DNA from: Sphingobacterium wenxiniae
GTDB lineage: Bacteria; Bacteroidota; Bacteroidia; Sphingobacteriales; Sphingobacteriaceae
DNA length: 64,000 bases
Assembly (NCBI RefSeq): GCF_900116225.1
Contig: NZ_FOZZ01000016.1
Span: forward strand, 1-64,000
Direction of reading: 5' to 3'
This document shows positions 17,040 to 23,870 of the stretch, piece after piece. Under the pieces are notes generated by a model. The model did not search any database. It worked only from the letters and a program-made list of their open reading frames with translations, and had not been told where the DNA came from. Positions within the stretch are counted from its first letter, which is position 1. Every line of letters begins with the position of its first letter. Both the position numbers and the translations under genes were made by a program.

Positions 17040-17773
17040 AAACATCAAAAATAGAATGGACAGAAGCAACGTGGAATCCTTCTACGGGCTGTAACAAGGT
17101 TACGGCAGGATGTAAGCATTGCTATGCAGAGACGATGGCGAGACGTCTGCAAGCGATGGGTGCACCGGGCTATGAAAATGGCTTTGAGTTTACCCTGATG
17201 CCGGAGCGATTGGATATGCCCATGCGGATCAAGAAGCCGACTAAGTTTTTTGTCAACTCCATGAGTGATCTGTTCCACGAAGAAATGCCTTTTGAGTATC
17301 TCGACAGGGTATTTGATGTGATCCGTGCCACTCCACGGCACACCTATCAGATATTGACCAAGCGTGAGAAAATCTTGGAGGAATATTGCAAGACCCGCGA
17401 GATTCCGGACAACGTATGGCTCGGTGTCACGGTCGAGTTCCAAAAAGCCAAGCATCGTATCGATATCCTTCGAAACATAGAAGCTCGTATTCGTTTCTTA
17501 TCTGTAGAGCCTTTATTAGAAGATCTTGGCGAGTTGGATTTGACAAATATTCATTGGGTCATCGTAGGCGGAGAGAGTGGGCCTAAGGCTCGGCCTATGA
17601 AACCCGAATGGGCTTTGAGGGTCAAGCAACAATGTCAGGCTCAGGATGTGGCTTTCTTCTTCAAGCAATGGGGCACATGGGGCGGTGATGGTGTCCGTCG
17701 TAGTAAGAAAGCTAATGGTCGAATCCTTGCTGGTCAAGAATGGAACGAGGAGCCGGAATATGAGATGGCTTGA
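17036..17773 (+). CDS. DUF5131 (phage Gp37/Gp68) three-Cys-motif protein
   Basis: A 245-aa protein with Cys19, Cys26 and Cys29 in GCNKVTAGCKHCYAE, the three-cysteine motif that suggests a radical-SAM-like iron-sulfur site. Other family blocks are FVNSMSDLFHE, TYQILTKR, NVWLGVTVE, WVIVGGESG and FFFKQWG. The length is full for the family, which occurs in phages and mobile islands. The exact reaction is unknown; modification of DNA, RNA or protein together with TcmP is inference. It overlaps tcmP copy 2 by 4 bp and ends 28 bp before the SLATT gene. Confidence 0.88.
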   Translation: MKTSKIEWTEATWNPSTGCNKVTAGCKHCYAETMARRLQAMGAPGYENGFEFTLMPERLDMPMRIKKPTKFFVNSMSDLFHEEMPFEYLDRVFDVIRATPRHTYQILTKREKILEEYCKTREIPDNVWLGVTVEFQKAKHRIDILRNIEARIRFLSVEPLLEDLGELDLTNIHWVIVGGESGPKARPMKPEWALRVKQQCQAQDVAFFFKQWGTWGGDGVRRSKKANGRILAGQEWNEEPEYEMA

Positions 17774-17801
17774 TCAAATTAGCTTAATTTAGTAATCAAT
17801 T

Positions 17802-18410
17802 ATGGAACAAAAATCCTATCTAAAAAAACTTGATGATGACCTTTGGATCACAAAGGGGGCTCGATTTGCAGCGCATTCTCGATTAATGATGAAAGCCAGA
17901 ATCTCAAATATAACGGTTGGGATATTGACCTGTTATTTGATCGCTCTTGGCTTACTTTCTGTGTACAATATATTAGAACCACATAAAGTTGATGCAAATT
18001 TTTTAGCCTTTGGATCCACGGCAATATCCATTCTCGTACTTCTTTTTAGTCAGATTGAGGTAGCGAATGATTATAAAGTTCGCGCCATTCAACATCATAC
18101 CTGTGCGCTTAAAATAGCTGAATTACACAGAAAAGTCAAAACTTTTGGTATGTCAGGCTTTCCTTTGGAAATAAGTGAGTATGATTATGTTGAAAAGATA
18201 ACCAAAGAATACGGTGAGTTGTTAGCGAATTTTGATAACCACAAAACATCAGACTACAATAAATTTTGCTCTTTGCATTCAAAATATTTTGGATTAAATT
18301 ATTGGCAGACTACGAGGTTTCGTAGCGTTTATTATATTGATATTTATTGGTTTTATTCTGTACTTATTATTGCGCCATTAATTGGTTTTTGTTGGTTGCT
18401 AATTCCTTAG
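17802..18410 (+). CDS. SLATT-domain two-TM effector protein
   Basis: A 202-aa membrane protein with two adjacent hydrophobic helices at about 36-58 and 66-84. A cytoplasmic alpha-helical stretch follows (KVRAIQHHTCALKIAELHRKV), then a C-terminal hydrophobic segment (182-201). This fits the SLATT family (SMODS and SLOG-associated two-TM effectors), thought to form pores that stop growth or kill the infected cell. One SLATT subfamily is known to occur with reverse transcriptases, and an RT gene faces this one. It starts only 28 bp after DUF5131, so it may instead be read with the tcmP operon. The family call rests on topology and context. Confidence 0.7.
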   Translation: MEQKSYLKKLDDDLWITKGARFAAHSRLMMKARISNITVGILTCYLIALGLLSVYNILEPHKVDANFLAFGSTAISILVLLFSQIEVANDYKVRAIQHHTCALKIAELHRKVKTFGMSGFPLEISEYDYVEKITKEYGELLANFDNHKTSDYNKFCSLHSKYFGLNYWQTTRFRSVYYIDIYWFYSVLIIAPLIGFCWLLIP

Positions 18411-18419
18411 ACGGAAAAA

Positions 18420-18534
18420 GGGGCTACTTAATATAAATGATGATTCTGTCTACCTAAATAGACCTATAACTGTAAAAGATTATTTTAAATATACTTTACC
18501 ATGGGTAAAGTCCTAAATGATTAGAAGTAGCCCC
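18420..18534 (-). ncRNA. Structured small RNA candidate A next to the RT gene
   Basis: The ends pair exactly: GGGGCTACTT at 18420-18429 and AAGTAGCCCC at 18525-18534. On the minus strand the closing arm is followed by TTTTT, as in an intrinsic terminator, and a -7-type box TAACTTTG lies upstream at 18556-18563. Inside are a 7-bp hairpin (18494-18510) and a 5-bp hairpin (18448-18463). A 22-nt core at 18474-18495 matches the core of element B (18633-18654) at 20 of 22 positions. The orientation matches the RT gene. A role as RT template or cofactor is inference. Confidence 0.65.
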
Positions 18535-18571
18535 AATGTCTTTCCTTGTTAATGTCAAAGTTAAAAACAGA

Positions 18572-18694
18572 AAAAGAGCTACTTTTGATAAATACGAATA
18601 ATTTCTCTGTAAGAGATTCTAGGCTTTTATAAAAAAGTTTATCTTAAATATACTCAAAAATATATTAAGTCCCATTTCTGGAAGTAGCTCTTTT
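18572..18694 (-). ncRNA. Structured small RNA candidate B next to the RT gene
   Basis: A 13-bp end pairing: AAAAGAGCTACTT (18572-18584) with AAGTAGCTCTTTT (18682-18694). On the minus strand the closing arm runs into TTTTTCTGTTTTT. A 5-bp hairpin lies at 18604-18616, and the conserved core is at 18633-18654. A well-formed promoter (TTTG, 18 nt, TAGTTTTG) ends 3 bp before the element, overlapping the RT stop codon. Length, stem, core and U-tract all parallel element A, while loop sequences have diverged. The two look like duplicated RNA genes. Confidence 0.68.
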
Positions 18695-18696
18695 CC

Positions 18697-18726
18697 CAAA
18701 ACTACGAAATATATTGGTAACCCAAA
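18697..18726 (-). promoter_or_regulatory. Bacteroidota-type promoter for small RNA B
   Basis: On the minus strand TTTG (18723-18726) and TAGTTTTG (18697-18704) are separated by 18 nt, close to the Bacteroidota -33/-7 consensus. Transcription would start at about the first base of the stem of element B. The box overlaps the last codons and the stop codon of the RT gene, so the RNA would have its own promoter. Confidence 0.55.
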
Positions 18727-20093
18727 TCTTTCTCGAGGTTTTTTAATTTCTTGTTTTTGAACCTTTCAAATAAATAATTGATTTCAACATCAGACTTGTT
18801 TGAATCTGGATCAATTGCCCCTCTATATATTAGATATTTCCTCTTCTTTCTGACGGTGTTATAGTCGTCATAGTTATTAATATAGTTTTGATTCGTTCCG
18901 TACTTGACTGAATAGTATGTTCTCACAAGTTTTTTTAATTGCATAGGAGGCTTGTTTCCAAATGAATCTAAGGCCTGAAAAAATGTATCTATGATTTTGT
19001 CAATTCTAAAAAGAAGTGATAAGTCTGTCATCTCCGAAAAATAGAATAGCCATCCATAGTTTTTACTCCCAGATCTACTACCGGTTATTATCTCATTTAG
19101 ATCCTCTAAGAAAACTTCTTTGAAGCGTCTATCATCCTGTAACCAATCCTCTCTTCTGCTCGAATTCTTTTCACCATTTTTATACCAAGTGAATTTTCCA
19201 GCAATTTTTCTTAAATGACTTTGTATGTTCTTTTCAGATATACTAATCGTTGAATGGTTGATATAGTATGATAAAAATGTAACGCCATCTGATAGCTTCC
19301 CGCTTGAAGTCTTTTCTTCATTTAGAGAGAGTTTAAGCTTTGTAAGGGATTTTTTGATATTATCCTTTCTAAAACTGCTTATCGCTCCTTGATTTAATAT
19401 TAATATATCATCTACATATCGGAGGTAAAGAAATTGTCTTTTTGAAATTTCTTGATCTAGTGTAGACAGGTATATTTGAGCTAAAATATTAGATATCGGT
19501 AAGCCTTGTGGAATGCCGATGTTCTTTATAAAATGTGCTCGATCTTTCTTTTTTGTATTAGGAGGGAGAGTGGGGTTTTCTACTGCCTTTTTGATAAGGT
19601 TCATGAATATTGCATTCAACCCTCTATCTTCCAAAATGGAATACAGAATATCCCTGTCTATGGTGTCGTAAAATCTCTCAATATCAACTTTTATAAAATG
19701 GACATCTATTTCACTTTCCTTAACAAATTTTTTGATTTCGTGAATATATCTATTAGGTCGTTTTTTATTTACACTTTCTGGAAATTTCGCTGTTAAGACT
19801 TCCTTTAAAACATATAATACAAGTCTATCTCGAACAGATGCTATAGAAATAGTCCGGGGAGGGGTCTTAGCATTTTTGACCTTTAATAATTCTAAGTATG
19901 GAGTATATTCAAAAGTGCCGTTTAGACATTTCTCAATAACTTTTTCATATTGCGATACCTTTATAGTTTCAAAATGGCGAGCACTCATTTTGTCTAAGCC
20001 TTTCGATCTTGAATTCAAAATCTTGCTTGAAAATATCTTCTCAAAAAACTTTTTATTGAAAAATAGTCTTGGGTATATTCGTTTTAAAACCAT
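18702..20093 (-). CDS. Reverse transcriptase, defence-associated or retron-like type
   Basis: A 463-aa RNA-dependent DNA polymerase. The motifs are in order: basic N-terminus with RTISIASVRDRLV (80-92), catalytic FIKVDIERFYD (133-143), GIPQGLPISNILAQIY (193-208), the active-site YVDD (226-229), LSLNEEKT (256-263) and FLSYYI (273-278). About 180 C-terminal residues after the palm have no recognised domain. No group II intron maturase features, HNH domain or integrase is present. It is third in a minus-strand run (EEP nuclease, 147-aa protein, RT) and is followed by two small structured RNAs and a convergent SLATT gene. This is typical of phage-defence RTs; the exact class cannot be named from the sequence alone. 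Confidence 0.88.
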   Translation of the reverse strand: MVLKRIYPRLFFNKKFFEKIFSSKILNSRSKGLDKMSARHFETIKVSQYEKVIEKCLNGTFEYTPYLELLKVKNAKTPPRTISIASVRDRLVLYVLKEVLTAKFPESVNKKRPNRYIHEIKKFVKESEIDVHFIKVDIERFYDTIDRDILYSILEDRGLNAIFMNLIKKAVENPTLPPNTKKKDRAHFIKNIGIPQGLPISNILAQIYLSTLDQEISKRQFLYLRYVDDILILNQGAISSFRKDNIKKSLTKLKLSLNEEKTSSGKLSDGVTFLSYYINHSTISISEKNIQSHLRKIAGKFTWYKNGEKNSSRREDWLQDDRRFKEVFLEDLNEIITGSRSGSKNYGWLFYFSEMTDLSLLFRIDKIIDTFFQALDSFGNKPPMQLKKLVRTYYSVKYGTNQNYINNYDDYNTVRKKRKYLIYRGAIDPDSNKSDVEINYLFERFKNKKLKNLEKDLGYQYIS

Positions 20094-20117
20094 ATCATAC
20101 TGAAGATACTATTTCAA

Positions 20118-20561
20118 TTAAAACGTTAATCTGTTCTTGTTTGCGATCTTCATAATTCCAGTTACTGTATTCTCGAATGTTTTCGTGCAGAAAATGCTTT
20201 CTATTATCGTTTTGAATGATTCTTCGTTGTTATATTTATGGTCCTGCTCATTTACTACATCTTGTTCTTCCAGTTCTGTAAAGATATCAACGTTCATTCT
20301 AACTGTTACCGGATATATCCCTATGTCATATCCAAAAATGAATAGCCTGTAGGCAAAGTTATCAAGAAAATCACTGACCAAAAATACGTTAAACTGAAAA
20401 CGATTGGTCAATATCTTGTTCTTTAGTTTGTCATTGGAGTCAAGTTTCTTTATGTTGAGTTGCACTAATCCGTCAGTTGCTTCAGAAAAACCCTTTGCGA
20501 AGGTTTCTAGGATATCATCGGGTAATTCTTGCGAGGTTTCGTTAAATTTTTTCCATTCCAT
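20118..20561 (-). CDS. Unknown 147-aa protein between EEP nuclease and RT
   Basis: Not recognised. It is an acidic, soluble 147-aa protein with an N-terminal helical part (LPDDILETFAKGFSEAT), a beta-rich middle (FQFNVFLVSDFLDNFAYRLFIFGYDIGIYPVTVRM) and a C-terminal helix. It begins 4 bp after the EEP stop codon and ends 24 bp before the RT start, so all three genes should be co-transcribed. It could be an inhibitor or binding partner of the EEP nuclease or the RT. That is only inferred from its position. Confidence 0.7.
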   Translation of the reverse strand: MEWKKFNETSQELPDDILETFAKGFSEATDGLVQLNIKKLDSNDKLKNKILTNRFQFNVFLVSDFLDNFAYRLFIFGYDIGIYPVTVRMNVDIFTELEEQDVVNEQDHKYNNEESFKTIIESIFCTKTFENTVTGIMKIANKNRLTF

Positions 20562-20565
20562 ATTT

Positions 20566-21357
20566 TTATGTTTTAAATTCGTAAATAAGGGGTAAGTGGT
20601 CTGATTCGAGAATAGAAGAAGTCATTTTGTCAAAAAAAACTTTCGTTGTTGTTTCTTCTAAAACTTTTATCTTTTCCTCTATAATTTTCTGACTTAATGA
20701 GTAGCTTACAACTACTTGATCTAAAAAGTGATGCTCAAGTACGTCGTAAGCCGAAGCCGATGGTCGCCTGAAATATTTTGTTCCAGGGAAGCTATTTTCC
20801 CGATACAGTTTCCATGTAGGATTATAATATAGCTCCTTTGTATTTTGAAGATGGGTTATCTTTTTTCTCAAGTTTACACTATTAGACGCTGCAAATCCAT
20901 CGAAATCAATCATTGGTTTTTCGAAAGGATTCACATTAAAGTCTCCAATAACAATAATATCAACTTTAGAGGAGTCTCCAATTAAGCTGTCGATATCTTG
21001 CCTAAATAAACGAATATGGCTTTTGAGACCATCCATATGTTGAAACATCTGAGAAGGTAAATGTACAGAAATAATAAATATATTATTGTCTAGACATTTA
21101 ACCGATGTGTAAAAAGGCGATTGAATCGCTAGTGATAGTTTTAAATTCTTTTTTTTTAAAATAATCACCCTTTGACACCCTGGGTTTTCAAAGTGTTCAT
21201 AATCGATTAGTTCTAAGTAAAACTTATTGTCTTCAAAGAGGTTTTTATTAGATTCGGACAAAAAAAGAATGTCTGGGTTTTCCTCTCCCAAAATGCATTC
21301 AATTGTTTTAAAATCTGATTGTTTTTTTGAATTCCAATAAATTAATTTCATTGCCAT
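20566..21357 (-). CDS. Endonuclease/exonuclease/phosphatase (EEP) family protein
   Basis: A 263-aa phosphoesterase-fold protein. The metal-binding and catalytic motifs of the EEP family are present: YWN at residue 7-9, LSES with the metal Glu35, SVHLP (97-101), IGDFNVNP (137-144) and the C-terminal SDHLPL with Asp253-His254. Members cut nucleic acids or phospho-diesters, and no signal peptide suggests export. It opens the operon with the 147-aa protein and the RT. An EEP nuclease tied to an RT could process cDNA or a primer, or could be the toxic effector; both ideas are inference. Confidence 0.85.
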   Translation of the reverse strand: MAMKLIYWNSKKQSDFKTIECILGEENPDILFLSESNKNLFEDNKFYLELIDYEHFENPGCQRVIILKKKNLKLSLAIQSPFYTSVKCLDNNIFIISVHLPSQMFQHMDGLKSHIRLFRQDIDSLIGDSSKVDIIVIGDFNVNPFEKPMIDFDGFAASNSVNLRKKITHLQNTKELYYNPTWKLYRENSFPGTKYFRRPSASAYDVLEHHFLDQVVVSYSLSQKIIEEKIKVLEETTTKVFFDKMTSSILESDHLPLIYEFKT

Positions 21358-21381
21358 TATACTTTACATCAGATGTTAATG

Positions 21382-21422
21382 TTTATGTCTTTAAGGTGTA
21401 ATCATACTCTCAAAGACATAAA
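21382..21422. promoter_or_regulatory. Inverted repeat before the EEP-RT operon
   Basis: TTTATGTCTTT (21382-21392) pairs with AAAGACATAAA (21412-21422), an 11-bp exact inverted repeat with a 19-bp spacer, 25 bp before the EEP start codon. Its placement fits an operator. The HTH gene upstream is an obvious candidate binder, but this is unproven. Confidence 0.5.
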
Positions 21423-21568
21423 ATCTTGTAACATGTGTAAACTTTTTGTTAGTTATATTCTTATTTCGTCCATTTGTAATGTTATGCTTGGTCAGGCCTC
21501 CTTCTTCAGGGAAACGTAAACAAGTCAAAGTTCAAGCCTCGGTCGTATCCAGGGCTTTTTTATTGTTC

Positions 21569-22030
21569 TTATACCCCAGCAATAGGTTTATCTCCATCCC
21601 CATAGAAATATTTAAACAGGTCGCTCGGTTTTATCTTCAATACCTTTGCGATAAGGTATAATTCTACTGCGTAGGGTCTTTTATTTGTCTCTTTTAGCAA
21701 TTTGTTTAGCCGAACACTATCGATACCAGTAGTTTCAGACAGATAGTTCTGCGGTCTAATGTATTCAAACAAGAACGTTCCTAATTTTGATCTCCATTTA
21801 TTTTCAAAAGTAGTAATGACATCTCCCTTAAAAATCTCCTCACAAGATTTATCGAAATCAAGCGGAGTACATTTTATTATCCTGTAAAATTCGTCTGCAT
21901 AGACTAATGTACTTTCTTCAGTGTAATAATTACTAACCTTTTCGGCAGAAAATCCAGTATTATCTACGATAAATTTTTGATTTATTTTGTTTCTTACTAA
22001 ATATCTTCCTAATGCTGTATAATGACTCAT
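21569..22030 (-). CDS. XRE-like protein with two HTH regions
   Basis: A 153-aa probable DNA-binding protein. An N-terminal HTH-like segment (LGRYLVRNKINQKFIVDNTG) and a second one near the C-terminus (YLSETTGIDSVRLNKLLKE, then AKVLKIKPSDLFKYF) resemble the Cro/C1 type, with the second better conserved. It lies upstream of the EEP-RT operon on the same strand, 211 bp away. On the other side it is separated by 809 bp from the tlpA-susCD locus. It may regulate either one. Confidence 0.65.
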   Translation of the reverse strand: MSHYTALGRYLVRNKINQKFIVDNTGFSAEKVSNYYTEESTLVYADEFYRIIKCTPLDFDKSCEEIFKGDVITTFENKWRSKLGTFLFEYIRPQNYLSETTGIDSVRLNKLLKETNKRPYAVELYLIAKVLKIKPSDLFKYFYGDGDKPIAGV

Positions 22031-22839
22031 TTAGATTTTGTTTTCAATTTTTTGGTAAAATATTTTCAAATCATTGATTTTATATGTATATTTGTCTCAT
22101 GGCCATTAAAATGGCTTGAGTCTCGTCAACGAAAACGACCAAAATTCAATGAACACGAGACGTAGGGTTTGCCATGCCCCATACTTTTTGTATTTTCGCA
22201 AAAGGAAGGGGAAGGCCTCCCTATCGGAAACTGTGTTCAGGGTGCTTGGTCGTACCTCGTTGGCAGTGGAAAATAGTGAGGTCTTCCTCTTTTGAGAGAT
22301 ATACCCTTATTTTTCTCAGACTCGTTTTGACATAACCATTAAAGCGATTATGAGAACGAAAAAATTAACCAACAGCACAATTACTCAAAGCCACCTCAAT
22401 AAGGTGCCGCTTCCGTATTCCCGCAAACAATCCTTAAAGAACGTCTTTAAATCACCCGAATAAAATATGCCAGATCTAAAGACAGGTAAGCGGTGCGGTC
22501 AAAGGTATTGTGATATCAAAAACGGACACACAAACCGAGGCGTGAACGTACGTCTCCACAATGCGCCACGACAAAAAAAGCACCTTTTACCTTGTCTGTT
22601 ACCGACCTCCAAAACAAAATATGCACAATCGATTGCATAGGGTTTCTTTGGTCAGTAAAGGCATTTTTATCTTAGCACCTTAAAATTAGTCTTTCCTTTC
22701 CATTCCTGCAAATTGATTTTCGTCATATTTTCCTTTTTTCAACAAAAAGGGGAGGTCGGTCTTTTCGATTTTTAATGTAATGGGATATCGCAATAGGCAT
22801 ATTGCATTACGCAATACTAATCATTAAACCGATTAAAAC
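22031..22839. other. Leader region before the tlpA locus, mostly non-coding
   Basis: There is no long gene here. The visible structure includes GTCTCGT near 22121 with ACGAGAC near 22158, a short GCCATT/AATGGC-type hairpin near 22100, and pyrimidine-rich stretches. Two small plus-strand frames are present: 22350-22463 (37 codons) and 22467-22640 (57 codons, MPDLKTGKRCGQRY at its start). Neither has a recognisable homologue. Confidence 0.4.
22350..22463 (+). CDS. Possible small basic protein, 37 aa
   Basis: A 37-codon frame beginning MRTKKLTNSTITQSHLNKVP and ending in FKSPE. It is strongly basic, with no signal peptide. It lies alone between the XRE gene and the tlpA leader arrays. A leader peptide is possible, but only open-frame evidence supports it. 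Confidence 0.25.
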   Translation: MRTKKLTNSTITQSHLNKVPLPYSRKQSLKNVFKSPE

Positions 22840-23298
22840 ATGATGCAATTTTATGCTAATGGGGAGCCTATGGCCTTTTGGAAAGGGCTTTCCAAAGTGA
22901 GATATAATAACAGTTTCTTTGCGCCTCTATCGCCGGCGCAAGGCGAAATTTCTAATTTTCCTTTCTCCCTCAAGCCGGGAGGGGATTATACTTTTTCCTT
23001 GATGAAAAAGTATGCAAAAACCGACCGAAGGGAGCTCATGGACACCAAAAATAAACACGTGTCCATAACTAAAGGCGTTGAATGCTCGCCTAGATTCGGA
23101 ACGATTCTCCTAGAATCTAAAAACTCTCCGCCAACTGGCGGATCAAACAGTTTAGATTCTTTAACGTCGACTCGCCCCGAATCTTTAACGGCTACGCATC
23201 CAAAGGCCGATGGAAGAGCCTGTGCTAATAAGGATAGTTTATGCAATGGGGCATTGTCCGTCCATCAGTGGAATGCAAGGTCGAAGGGGCAAGTCCTG

Positions 23299-23524
23299 TT
23301 CGGCTTGTCTTCGACAGATGGTCGGCTGTTCTTCGGCCATGCGTTGGGATTCCTTCGGGACATGTTCGACAAGTGTTCGACCGCTGTTCGACAATCCTTC
23401 GACTGGGCTTCGACTCGTAGTCGAAGAACAGTCGAAGCGCACCCGAAGAAGACCCGAAGCTGTCCCGAAGCAGTCTCGAACGAGAGTCGAAGCGGAGTCG
23501 AACAGTTCCCGAAGCGCAGTCGAA
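23299..23524. repeat. 21-unit array of TCG-core hexamers with exact 11-bp pitch
   Basis: Twenty-one hexamers start every 11 bp from 23299 to 23519 without one slip. The first eleven are of TTCGAC type (TTCGGC, TTCGAC, GTCGGC, TTCGGC, GTTGGG, TTCGGG, then five TTCGAC). The last ten are the reverse orientation (GTCGAA, CCCGAA, CTCGAA). The five bases between hexamers vary freely. Eleven is not a multiple of three, so this is not a protein repeat. It looks like arrayed binding sites in two opposed blocks, or an RNA that folds back on itself. Confidence 0.9.
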
Positions 23525-23610
23525 GAAAGAACCTAGTTTTTATCCCATTCTTTAATAGGGCTTCGAAGGTTAAGGATAGCTATGAAATAGACACAGTTCA
23601 TGCGCCATTA

Positions 23611-23741
23611 GTGTACGGGGAGTGTACTAAGAGTGTACTGTTAGTGTACCGAAAAGGTACTAAAGAGGTACTACAGAGGTACTGGAGAAGTACTAAAGAG
23701 CTACTAAACGTTTGTACCTTTCCAGTACATCAAAAGTATGT
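23611..23741. repeat. GTAC-core array with 11-bp pitch
   Basis: Nine hexamers start every 11 bp from 23611 to 23699: four GTGTAC, three AGGTAC, AAGTAC, AGCTAC. After a 2-bp phase slip, three inverse-orientation units follow at 23714, 23725 and 23736 (GTACCT, GTACAT, GTATGT). The same architecture (forward block, then reverse block, 11-bp pitch) as the TCG array 90 bp upstream, but with a different core. Confidence 0.88.
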
Positions 23742-23800
23742 TAAGAGTAGGGGAGCAGTACAACCAACGAGAGGCTATACCGAATCTACAGTAAGAAGCT

Positions 23801-23870
23801 TAAGGCTTATTGCCTATCGCCTAATGCTTAAAATAAAAAGCCTACAGCCTATCGCTTACGGCCTATTGCT
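23801..23870. repeat. Heptamer array TANNGCY
   Basis: Ten consecutive 7-bp units from 23801, such as TAAGGCT, TATTGCC, TATCGCC, TAATGCT, TACAGCC, TATCGCT, TACGGCC and TATTGCT; two middle units are degenerate. It overlaps the predicted tlpA start codon and signal peptide codons. A second array of the same type is at 60099-60140. Confidence 0.85.

Noticed and set aside
18420..18694. Plain terminators for the convergent SLATT and RT genes
   Set aside because: A simple terminator would not need 115-123 nt between its arms, two copies, or a conserved 22-nt internal core. A combined role cannot be excluded.
18702..20093. Group II intron maturase or diversity-generating retroelement RT
   Set aside because: No maturase X or HNH domain and no intron domain V/VI seen next to it; no paired variable/template repeats near a target gene.
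11652..22030. Prophage or integrative element with integrase
   Set aside because: No integrase, capsid, portal or mobilisation gene is present, although relics suggest past mobility.
22467..22640. 57-codon plus-strand frame in the tlpA leader
   Set aside because: Open but unlike any known protein; mentioned under the leader region only.
23299..23524. CRISPR array
   Set aside because: Units are 6 bp with 5-bp spacers; no 20-40-bp repeats and no cas genes.
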